This document shows positions 44,752-52,239 of a stretch of DNA of 64,000 nucleotides, in pieces. Each line of letters starts with the position of its first letter. The stretch's first letter is position 1. Origin of the DNA: Ophiura sarsii (lineage: Eukaryota; Echinodermata; Ophiuroidea; Amphilepidida; Ophiuridae); contig CM069457.1 of assembly GCA_035610835.1 (NCBI GenBank), positions 24,918,658 through 24,982,657 on the forward strand, written 5' to 3'. Under the pieces are notes generated by a model. That model searched no databases. It saw only the letters and a program-made list of their open reading frames with translations, and was not told the DNA's origin. Made by a program: the position numbers and the translations under genes.

Positions 44752-46255
44752 TTTATTTTATTTTATTTTTTCATTTGTCATTTTTTATAGATTTAAATTT
44801 GATCTAAATGTCACTATTTTGTTGCTTGAAATGAATAAATAAGCTTGAATACATAGTTTTAGACTATTATCACACTAGAAACATTAGTTATATTGACTTA
44901 GAGCCTATACCAATTTTGTCTCAACATAACCATTTATTTTTCAGCCAAGAAAAAACAACCTGATTTTAATTTGTTAGCACTTGAGGGCAACACAGCTTCT
45001 TCTTTTTTGCCTTACGGTATCACTGCTCAGAATGGCTACATGACCATTTGATGACCATTTTAACAATTATTAATTAATGGCGCAAAAAAGGTGTGACTTC
45101 TGGATGTGGTGTCATAGTAAATGTGAGGGACTGTTTAATGGGCATATTTTATATGGCTAATGGTGTGCTAGTTATGCATACCATTTTGAATAATATGCAT
45201 ATTGATGTTATTTATATATAATAAGTGGACACATTGCAATAATAATCAGACTAAAATATCTTAACTTTCACCATTCAGGAAGGAAGAATACATGAGCCCC
45301 GCAGGACTGGCATTGTTATTTGATCGCGCCGGTGGTTCCCTCGATGAAACCATGAGAGATATAATAGTGACTATGGAGACGAATTCACCGCGTTCGAAGG
45401 AGCTTATCAGCGAGGTTAGAGCCATTTGGGACACATGGGATGCACAGGAAGAGGAGGAGTTCCGGGACGATGAGATGCTTAAATATGATTCTTTTTATAA
45501 TGGATTTATGGCACCGTACTTCGGCTGCTATCGATGTTCCGATACAATAAAGGCATGTAAACCTGATAAATTTATCATTTTATTTAACTAAGTACTAGTA
45601 TTTTATTAATTTCACCCAGAATTATTGTGCCCGTTGTTGTCGAATACTCCAGCGCCGCGCATGTTCAAGTATTATTTTAGCATTAACCTTTAGGAGTGTT
45701 CATAAATACCTTGGTTGGGACGCGTTAGAAAATACGGAGGCGGATCAGAACAAATAAATTCCAAAAGGGGATCAAACACATTTGGTCCTTAAAGGACATG
45801 CAGAAGTGATATGTTTGAGTCTGCGCCCTCAATTTTGATAAAAACTGGGATTTGTTTGTACATTAATACTTTATTTACAATTGTATTACATTGTATGAAC
45901 TTACACTCCTAAATATTCTGGTGTACGGCTTAGACAAGAATTTCAATAGTTGGGGAGCATGGGTCCATTTTGCTGACACAGAGAGTTATATACCAAAGTG
46001 TTCTTTGAGCTTAAACTCCTGAGCTTAAACTGTTGTATTTTTTTCACTATCCCGATATAGGCACTACAGGCTATCGACATGGACAACGACAACCAAGTGG
46101 ATTGGAACGAGTTCATGGTGTACCTAAAGTGGGCGCTGCATCAGTATCCAGAGATCAAAGATACCCAGGAGCTGTTGGACATCACCTTTCGTAAAGGACT
46201 CATTCCAGCCATGCATGACGAGATTGTCAAAGAGAAAAGCGGGGTTTCGGAATAG
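33163..46255 (+). CDS. DRE-TIM metallolyase-like protein with C-terminal EF-hand (five exons)
   Basis: The model joins 33163-33565, 34314-34771, 43257-43690, 45279-45552 and 46061-46255, giving 587 residues with every junction in phase. Residues 57-315 resemble the HMG-CoA lyase / isopropylmalate synthase TIM barrel. They include LDNSIRE (63-68, the D-x-x-x-R-E counterpart of the family's opening motif), GQLRGHTAENK, a central MVNFRDL strand (200-206), THVHEQFG (272-279, the HxH metal motif) and GADGVW followed by CIEGAAMGTASS. Residues 316-430 are an accessory region with GERALDFVYDL. Residues 433-587 form an acidic helical region ending in one canonical EF-hand loop (DMDNDNQVDWNE, 529-540). 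There is no signal peptide or transmembrane segment, so it is probably cytosolic. The HxH is followed by E rather than ND, and ASGN is replaced by ASST, so classical lyase activity is doubtful. The substrate is unknown. A role as a calcium-responsive enzyme or scaffold is inference. Confidence 0.85.
33671..34313 (+). repeat. Repeated acceptor-like sequence in intron 1
   Basis: The ACGAAACAAG(G) sequence at the real 3' splice site (34304-34313) is repeated at 33671-33680, 33741-33750 and, slightly altered, 34236-34247. Three of the four copies are followed by GTTCCTGAT- or ATTCCTAAT-like sequence, so the first bases of exon 2 are duplicated with them. Short ACTGACAG and CTCAT/CTTATCCAA blocks repeat too. 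This looks like tandem duplication of the intron end, later split by the MITE at 33791-34132. Confidence 0.6.
33791..34132. mobile_element. hAT-like MITE in intron 1
   Basis: The inverted ends share GCCCGCTTAGCAGCGCTAT (left) and the complement of ATAGCGCTCCTAAGCGGGC (right), with outer CATTACGC / GTCATG. The second copy at 59763-60100 sits in the broken gene copy with an 8-base duplication, which suggests a hAT-type element. No clear duplication flanks this copy. Confidence 0.65.
34314..34771 (+). CDS. DRE-TIM/EF-hand gene, coding exon 2
   Basis: Residues 135-287, phase 1 in and phase 0 out. The acceptor is ACGAAACAAG, with a T-rich tract some 20 bases upstream. It carries most of the TIM barrel: LETIPVGLKKM, YNIILEIDHG, KIMVNFRDL, GMLFEDASGKS and LLTHVHEQFGYKDASVLE. 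The donor is GAG|GTAAGA. Confidence 0.85.
34844..34880 (+). mobile_element. Solo mariner-type terminus in intron 2
   Basis: TA followed by CGAGGGTCATTCAATAAG matches the terminal repeat style of mariner elements and is close to the end of the 61146-62586 element (CGAGGGTCGTTCAATAA). No matching opposite end was found nearby, so it is a fragment. Confidence 0.5.
35390..35512. repeat. Hairpin, about 45-bp arms, intron 2
   Basis: TTTTAGGCCTTACTTTTGAA, AATTTTGACCAAAAAGTG and their complements are almost perfect around a TTTTTTTGTGGCC centre. A longer inverted relation (TGTGTTTTGAACTC at 35618, complement near 36635) suggests a further element of about 1 kb to its right. Confidence 0.7.
36416..36440 (+). 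repeat. CCGCCA microsatellite
   Basis: A short GCCGCCACCGCCGCCACC run in intron 2, the only notably GC-rich simple repeat in this intron. Confidence 0.7.
36890..37040 (+). repeat. Dispersed SINE-like repeat, copy 2
   Basis: It shares GGGATGATCCCCTACTCTTTACGAT, TTTTAACGTG, ACACGGGACCA and TTAACGTGACT with the copy at 15295-15515. It lies within intron 2. Confidence 0.45.
37997..38684. mobile_element. Inverted-repeat element carrying an 8-bp minisatellite
   Basis: CCGCGGTAATCCCAGCACGA (extending four more bases) at 37997 recurs as an exact complement at 38660-38683. The interior is the CATATTGG minisatellite plus about 200 bases of unique sequence. No coding content. It lies in intron 2 of the DRE-TIM/EF-hand gene. 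Confidence 0.75.
38020..38445 (+). repeat. CATATTGG minisatellite, about fifty copies
   Basis: The 8-bp unit runs almost without change. Variants (TATATTGG, CCTATTGG, CATATTGA) cluster in the first third. Because eight is not a multiple of three, all frames stay open on both strands, creating several false YWHIGIL- and PICQYANM-type proteins. Confidence 0.95.
39152..39650. mobile_element. Inverted-repeat element with internal CCCCTAAACAAG repeats
   Basis: CCCAGGGGGGCCAGTCAAAC, ATAATGGTGTACACACGCGT and GACCAAA at the left recur inverted at the right (GGTCACGCCTGTGTACAC, ATTATGTTTGACTGGGCCCC). Four ACCCCCTAAACAAG-type repeats follow the left arm. It lies in intron 2. Confidence 0.7.
40108..40183 (+). 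tRNA. tRNA-Thr(GGT)-like sequence, degenerate
   Basis: A D-arm (GCTC...GAGC), an anticodon-like loop CTGGTGA and a B box GGTTCGAATCC occur in order. The anticodon and T stems have mismatches and no acceptor stem closes, so this is probably a tRNA pseudogene or SINE head. It lies within intron 2. Confidence 0.35.
40665..41131 (+). repeat. Tandem array of 19 CGCTAGTCATAAT units
   Basis: A conserved core of about 16 bases (GGTCCGCTAGTCATAAT or GGTTCGCTAGTCATAAT) recurs every 22-30 bases. It is separated by short purine- and A-rich linkers of variable length such as GGAACAAAA. The core is more conserved than the linkers. The array ends 40 bases before the retroelement fragment at 41171, so it could be that element's leader or promoter repeats. 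Confidence 0.85.
41165..41580 (+). pseudogene. Retroelement pol fragment (RT N-terminal part)
   Basis: A 61-codon frame with VLRWIENGVPLPF, NPPVTRLKNKQL and FIDQEISELLDKDYI has the layout just upstream of the reverse transcriptase palm in tyrosine-recombinase (DIRS/Ngaro-like) and some LTR elements. After a stop at 41356, broken frames continue with IKFDFKSIALKLLYL, resembling the following FKFxxL segment. Stops and shifts show it is dead. The exact superfamily is uncertain. Confidence 0.5.
42435..42685. mobile_element. MITE, TTTAAAGGGGCA ends
   Basis: AATTTAAAGGGGCA...GAGAGA at the left and TCTCTC..TGCCCCTTTAAAT at the right are inverted. The left third contains GCGCCCTCTATTTTCCAG, a word shared with the 49646 and 21468 elements. 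It lies at the end of intron 2. Confidence 0.6.
43257..43690 (+). CDS. DRE-TIM/EF-hand gene, coding exon 3
   Basis: Residues 288-431 and two bases of 432. The acceptor is TCTTCCATATCGCCAG and the donor AATAG|GTACGT. It completes the barrel (CGADGVWTSVCIEGAAMG, TASSTITLMNLIRLGNKKV) and adds an accessory region with TGLDPYIKQPIYGERALDF and FFDDKPIVRISNMATPEM. The sequence is markedly more GC-rich than the surrounding introns. Confidence 0.85.
44089..44538. repeat. Foldback in intron 3
   Basis: GCAATTGTGATGCGATCTGA and AAAACCCG at 44090 recur inverted at 44504-44538. A second inverted pair (TTGTGTTGCCCTCA near 44668, complement near 44990) flanks an ATT microsatellite at 44719-44770. Confidence 0.65.
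45279..45552 (+). CDS. DRE-TIM/EF-hand gene, coding exon 4 (GC donor)
   Basis: Residues 432-523. The acceptor is TTTCACCATTCAG. It encodes an acidic helical segment (SPAGLALLFDRAGGSLDETM, DTWDAQEEEEFRDDEM, CYRCSDTIK) that may include a degenerate first EF-hand. No in-frame GT donor fits. Joining ATAAAG at 45552 to 46061 through a GC donor (AAAG|GCATGT) keeps the frame and completes the EF-hand helix. Without splicing the frame would add only ACKPDKFIILFN and stop at 45591. Confidence 0.7.
46061..46255 (+). CDS. DRE-TIM/EF-hand gene, last coding exon
   Basis: Residues 524-587 and TAG. The acceptor is TTTTTTCACTATCCCGATATAG. It carries the helix ALQAI, the canonical EF loop DMDNDNQVDWNE, the exit helix FMVYLKWAL and a basic/acidic tail ending KSGVSE. 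Loop positions 1, 3, 5, 9 and 12 are D, D, D, D and E, as needed for calcium. Confidence 0.8.
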   Translation, partial: ALQAIDMDNDNQVDWNEFMVYLKWALHQYPEIKDTQELLDITFRKGLIPAMHDEIVKEKSGVSE

Positions 46256-46399
46256 CGGGGCCTTCGGAATACCGGGGAAATCCCCTCAAATCATATTTGT
46301 TCCCCATCTAATCTTGTTCTTTATATTATTGAACTTTGAACCTTTTTTTTAACTTTTGAACTTTCATTGGAAAACGACCTTTAGTCCCCATATGGGGCA

Positions 46400-46405
46400 A
46401 ATAAA
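46400..46405 (+). promoter_or_regulatory. Candidate polyadenylation signal
   Basis: AATAAA lies 145 bases after the TAG stop of the DRE-TIM/EF-hand gene, a plausible distance for a 3' end. Confidence 0.5.
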
Positions 46406-46409
46406 GGCT

Positions 46410-47200
46410 TAAACACAGTACAATCTTGATATTATAGCTAACACTACTAACTAAAACTACTAACTAACACTACTAACACTTATACAGAACAAATACAATT
46501 AGTATACGCTTTGAGCCTCCGGGGAATAGCGCATCCCAAATACTGGTTGTATATATAGGTGTATGAATGTATGTATTAACTATAATATGGCACAGATGAA
46601 AAGGAACGTTACTTAAATTGCTACCTTCACACCCTATTTGAAATACAAAAATATAAGACCGCTAAGTGTTGCAATAGCAACCGGTTATGAAATCTTCCAC
46701 AATCAAAAAAGCTCATCGGCCAAGCCAGTCGTCCCATCGAATATGAAGATTATAGCCTGGTGCAGTGAAGGAAATCACAAGCACGTTTCCTATATCTCAT
46801 TGTGTTCGTGCAATGAAACACTGTTACCTTGTATATATTTTAAGCCAGTTGTGATAAATAACTTTCGTTTTATCGCTGAAAATCAGCGGATTATCATTAA
46901 AAGGGTATTGTTCCGACATTGAACTCACCAATATTGCAAATTATTATTTATATCATACCGTATTATCATCAGACTTTTTAACGGTACAGTAAAACTGTGT
47001 ATTGAGTATTGTGCATCAAGTTCCCGGATGTGCGTCCAATATTCAAAAAAAATTGGTGTCCAATTTGTTGTGTGCGGTGCAGAATATGTGCGCGTGAGTT
47101 TATATGTTCAGAGAAGGTCAGATCGGGCTTATTATCACTTTTTATCAAAACAGTCTTTTATATAAATAAAAATAATAATATTGAATTTGAATGTCTTAGT
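46410..47200. other. Intergenic, no gene seen
   Basis: A CTACTAACTAACACT simple stretch lies at 46440-46485. The 94-codon frame at 46638-46922 has no recognised features. Confidence 0.4.
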
Positions 47201-47204
47201 TTCA

Positions 47205-47256
47205 GGTGATACAAGAATATATTGCACTCGCTATAAAAATATTCTTGTATCACCCT
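47205..47256. repeat. Short hairpin beside the Helitron 5' end
   Basis: AGGTGATACAAGAATAT and its complement enclose about 18 bases, ending 14 bases before the Helitron start. Confidence 0.65.
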
Positions 47257-47269
47257 CAAAGCCATTCAA

Positions 47270-48124
47270 TCTTACTATAAATCTGGAAACGGGGGATGTT
47301 TGTCTGTTTGTTTGTTTTCCTTATTTCTCCGTTAGTTGTGATCAAAGTGGCGCCTAATTTGCATGACAGATACAGGAAATAACGGGACTAGGGTGATAAA
47401 CTTTATTTCAGTGAAATCGGTTTAAAATTGGCTCCAGAAATAGCAAAAAAACCTCTCGAATTGGGCCAACAAATGCCCCTAGAATTGTACGATATTGTGC
47501 GTTGCGCGTAATGTAGCGTATTCATACCGTTGTAATGCGTCGCATACATGTTTGCGCAAGGGCTCACTGCACTATACGCACTCCTACACCCATGGTGCAG
47601 TATTATAAGCCACACGGGAAATGGTTATAGACCTGTTAGGTGTACGAGTTGGTGATATCATGTCGGGTGGGTAAAACTACGGAAAATGGTTTAGGATAGG
47701 TATAAGGGTTACAGTGATGTGGTATACAAGTAGCGTTTTGTGGGGGTTGATAAAGCAACCTGATTTCTTTACTTTAAGTTGACATGCCAAACAATTCAAG
47801 GGACAGAGGGTTAATGAAGTAATGCGGTTTTTTGAGAGGGGTCAACAAAGTAGCCATGGGAAATGGTTTAGGAGGGCTGATTATAAATCAACCTGGTTGG
47901 GGTGTGTGTGGGGATGTATGAGGTTTCAGAGGTACCGAGGGTTTAATGACGATAATGCGGTTTGAGAGGTAGGGGTTAACACAGTAGCCACGGTAAATGG
48001 TTTAGGAGGGTTGTGATTATAATTCAATCCGGTTTGTGAGAGGGTGTGGGGGTTGTAGGGGTGGTTTCAGAATGTGGCATAACCATCTAGTGGGGACTCG
48101 AGCGTAGCGAGGGTACGCCGCTAG
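47270..48124 (+). mobile_element. Non-autonomous Helitron (855 bp)
   Basis: The 5' end TCTTACTATAAATCTGG follows an A. The 3' end is a GC-rich hairpin (GAGCGTAGCGAGGGTACGCC region) closing with CTAG followed by T. This A|TC...CTAG|T arrangement is the Helitron hallmark. Behind the 5' end is GGGGGATGTTTGTCTGTTTG. The interior repeats CAACCTGG/CAATCCGG and TGCGGTTTGAGAGG blocks. There is no Rep/helicase coding sequence. Confidence 0.7.
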
Positions 48125-48146
48125 TATTATATAATTATCCATACTA

Positions 48147-48601
48147 ACAGCGTGTTTTTACTGAAGAAAAAAAGCAGGCATATGACTGCTAACGGATTAA
48201 AATCCCCCAGTAAAAACACACCACCACCGGCATTTGCCCGCTCATACCGGTTTATTTCTCCTGGATTTTAGATGCCTTTTATCCCTCGAAACCAAGGATA
48301 ATAGCGGTTGAAACCGGTTAGGAAAAGCAGTCTTTCGTCAGTATAAACACGCACGGTTCCTGCTCAGCGCGTTTGCCGGTGGAAAAGCGGAAGTGGGCAC
48401 ACGATGCACGATCACCTGACAATTAAATGCAAACAGATGTGTATGACCTTTCGCTGGCATTTATTATAATGAGGTCAGCGGCAGCCGGCAAGTTTGTTTA
48501 TCGAACTGCAATAAAAACACGTCTCTCACACGAGCAACCGGCTTTTATCCTGCTTTTTATAAGACGGGTAAAAGCCGGTTTGCTTAATAAAAACACGCTG
48601 T
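48147..48601. mobile_element. MITE, ACAGCGTGTTTTTA ends
   Basis: ACAGCGTGTTTTTACT at the left and AATAAAAACACGCTGT at the right are inverted. The interior has several ACCGGTT/AACCGG words in both orientations. It starts only 22 bases after the Helitron. Confidence 0.7.
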
Positions 48602-49129
48602 AAGTCACTATATTAGTTATCGATTTTACTACCCACCTTACCAATAATTAAATTTTTATAGAATCAATTAAAAATACCTATATTTCAAGACCAAATAAAA
48701 ACAAAACAAGGTTGTCAAAGAAGACCAAGCACGTAGCCTTTAAAATTTGCATTAGGCCAAGTAACAAAAATAATGTGTTTCTCGTCCGGACTTTTTAAAA
48801 ATTCGGTGAGGGAGGCCCTTATTATTTGTCACAAATTTGTTATTAATTCCTGTGCTAAGTTCCCATTGTTGAAGCTTTGTCGTCAATCATATAAACATTA
48901 TTTTGTTTTGTTTTTTCCTCATTGTTCTACCCCCTAAACTTGGCATTCTTGTGTGGACTGTGTTTATAAATACCCAAGCACTTCTTATCATCTCTTTTAC
49001 CACAACAATTAACAATTGATGAAACAAAGTTCAGAGGAAATAAGAAAAATAACACAAATATTTGACAATCTCAAAAATGTGGTGAGGGCGGGGACGAGAA
49101 ACACGTTTATTATTTTACTTTGCCTTACT

Positions 49130-49395
49130 CTCTCAATGTAAAACGAGTGGAAAGAGTGGAAATTCACTCGAAAAGGAGTGAAGGGAGTGAAACGCAGGAC
49201 AACCCGTTTTAGAGTGGAAAATGTCCACTCTAACATTAGTGTGAAAGTTAATTATTTCACTCTCAATAGAGTGGAACATTGTCATATAAAATCCCCTTTC
49301 ACTCATTTTAGAGTGTTTTTCCACTCAAAAACTTGTTGTCCTGCGTTTAACTCCTTGAAAGAGTGGAAAACCACTCTTTTACATTTAGAGAGTAC
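49130..49395. mobile_element. Foldback element rich in GAGTGG/CCACTC
   Basis: ACTCTCTCAATGTAAAA at the left and TTTTACATTTAGAGAGT at the right are inverted. GAGTGGAA and TTCCACTC repeat about a dozen times in both orientations, so several alternative hairpins can form. Frames on both strands inside it are shadows. Confidence 0.7.
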
Positions 49396-49645
49396 ACCGC
49401 ATAACTCATTTTTTTCTTGAACTTTTGAAAATGATGGTATTAGCACGTTATGACGTTGTGACGGTATGGAATGTTTTATATATTAAAGCGGTATTTAAAC
49501 GCAAGAAAAAAACTGACTCGAGTGAATTATTTAATTTCAAATTGCAAAGTTCCATATCAGCTTCATTTTCTTGCTTCACATGCAGAGCCTGTCTCATGTT
49601 AGTCGTTCAATTTCATTCAATATTTGTCATTCTACATGTAGGTCA

Positions 49646-49934
49646 TTTAAAGGCATATTATGTGATCTTTTCCAGAGAGCGCCCTCTATTCATGATTTTT
49701 TTTTAGAAAGTAGATTTTCTTGCAGATTTACATTTCTGATCATAAATCGTACATACATTCCAAGTTACAGAGCGGTACAATGTTGGAGTAATTATATGAA
49801 TCGTATCGCCCTGTAACTTGGAATGTATGTACGATTTATGATCAGAAATATAAATCTGCAAGAAAATCTGATTTCAATTTTTTTTTTCGATGTTGAGGGC
49901 GTTCCCTGGAAAGATCACATAATATACCTTTAAA
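49646..49934. mobile_element. Foldback MITE, TTTAAAGG ends
   Basis: TTTAAAGGCATATTATGTGA and its complement end the element. TTTCTTGCAGATTTA and TAAATCGTACATACATTCCA in the left arm are mirrored on the right. A half copy is at 21468-21600. Confidence 0.75.
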
Positions 49935-50414
49935 GGGAATAGCGCATGGTGAGGAAAAGAAACCGCTGACGACGATTTTGTACCAGCTAAACCTTAGCTC
50001 ATAACTAATACATCACTTACATCATACGATAGAAAATGCGTTCAATCAAATGAAGGATGGTTGATTGAGCGCGCCGTCCACATTGGGTTAAGAGATTGTT
50101 GTAGAGTCGCACACAATACCGCTTGCATGTAAACATACGTAGAACAATTACAGACTGCGCCAATGTCCAACTTGTTTAGATTCAAATAGTCGCCGCGCGC
50201 TGTTCAATTTTCGTTAGAATCCTCACCATGACCGCTTCCCTTTAAGGGCGTGTTCACATTAGAGCAAGTTTTCCCAACCTGGATAAAAACTTTTTTTCTC
50301 ATTTATAGTTTTTTGATTTAATATCATTTCTTTCGCTCAAAAGATCACATACATCATAAAACGATTCAAATATACATGTGGTGATACAAATTATATTTAC
50401 CAAGGGGTACATTC

Positions 50415-50630
50415 ATGTATGAACAAATGTTATTTAGATTGAACGTACTTACTTCAGAGGAATGTAAAAAAGCACTTGACGATATGCAAACTAACAAAAG
50501 TCCGGGTTATGATGGACTGACCAGAGAATTTTATTAACACTTTTGAAATAAAGTAGGTGTTTTTGTTATGAACTCATTAAATGAAGGTTATAAAAATGGT
50601 CAAAAAGGTCGAAGTCAAATGAAAGGTATA
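50415..50630 (+). pseudogene. L1/Tx1-like LINE, RT N-terminal piece
   Basis: The frame gives LNVLTSEECKKALDDMQTNK, SPGYDGLTREFY, a stop, then MNSLNEGYKNGQ. This is the ordered start of an L1-type reverse transcriptase (KSPGxDGL...EFY...NE). It breaks off near 50630, where the family would continue towards NWRPIxLxNVDYK. That continuation appears at 56537, so about 5.9 kb has been inserted between. A stop and frameshifts mark it as dead. Confidence 0.7.
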
Positions 50631-52239
50631 AGGTCACTAAGGTCACTAATAGGTATATCAAATAAGGTGGGATCGTTTCAAAAAATCCTTAAAATCGTGA
50701 TACGTGTCTCTATTTTAAATAGAAGTTGTCAAAAAAACATAACATTTTTGGTATCATATTAAAGACAATTTATCCAGCTACCGAATAAAAAAAGAATTAA
50801 AGCCACATGTTTAGCAACAGTGAAGTTATCAATCTAAACGTCGAGTGAGTCAAGGGTGGGACCGGTGGATGAGGCGCCGGTGGATGAGGCGCCCATAGGT
50901 TTCTACACAAAATAGTGGAAAACTAGAACTTTTGAAATTGATGCCATTTTAAAATTATACATAGGAAATTTTTCAAACTTCTCATATGTGTTAATAACAT
51001 GTGCCTGCTACTATGAATAATAATATTCAATTGTTATCTAGACATTCTCTACTAGAATATGATGTTCAATTCAGGGAGTGTTTTAATGTAAAAAATACAC
51101 AGTTTTATTCATTTTATTGATTAAACAATGGCCAAATCGCAGTCTCTCTATTTCATTTGTGTGACTCTTCGGTCCTTTTCTACCCTGGGTAGTAAGACAT
51201 TTAACTAAAAAAGCCAGAAGTGTTTCTTCACAGAATTGTTCATAGATTTATGAAAAATTTGCTATTTAGACCTATTTTGGACCACCCTGTATTTAAAATA
51301 AAAGGAACTTTAACGATATTCGCGTAGTTCATTTTGATAACCATTTTCTTTTAAATTAAATAGTCCATGCTAACTTAATTTCATAGAATATTATATACAA
51401 ACCTTCATTTTATGCATTATTTCATCATAATTTTAGACACCCTGTACTTTTCCTGTGAACATTTTGGGCAAGTGATTCTTAGCAAATTTGGTAGCACCTT
51501 CTGCGGTTGTTCTGATTTTGGTGACTATCTTCAGCTAAACCCTAATTGTACAAACTATCAAAATATTTTTTGGGGAGCAAAAACGATCAACTTTTTTATG
51601 TTCCACCCTATACAAATTTTACACACCCTGTATAATTTGATTCTTTTTTGCAAAAATGAAAAACCTTGAATCATAAGCTTTCCAACAATATATAGTTTGT
51701 GGGTCATTAAGTATGTAAAACTTAAGTTTTGTCCCGTTTAATCAGATTTGGTGCATTTCTCAACATTATTAGAAGTGAAACATTTTTTGGACCAGTTTGT
51801 GACTTCTGACCATAATAACATTAAGTGTAAATAAAGCTAACCACCAGCAGATTTGGGACATTTTCGGAAGAAGGGGGTCAGCAAATTTGTTTCATATTAA
51901 GTCTATGAATACCTTTAGACAAACCATCATTCATGGTGGGCATAAAAAAATCTCAGTGTTTCTAGATTATATTATACATGCAGTTCAATTTTCACAAATT
52001 TGACAACTGGGAAATGAACTTTTCAAATCATGAGCAAAGACAAATGGCACTCCCATCATGTGCATGTAAATACTTCCACATCCATTTTTTATTGGCATAT
52101 AGCGAACATATTTCTTGTTATATTTTATCAAATAATAGACCTGCAGTGTTTCTAGTTTTTAACAATGAGAGTTTTTATTTCCTCGATTTTCCATGTTTTT
52201 ATGTCAAAAAGTGATGTTTCAAATGTCTCCTGTTCTCAG

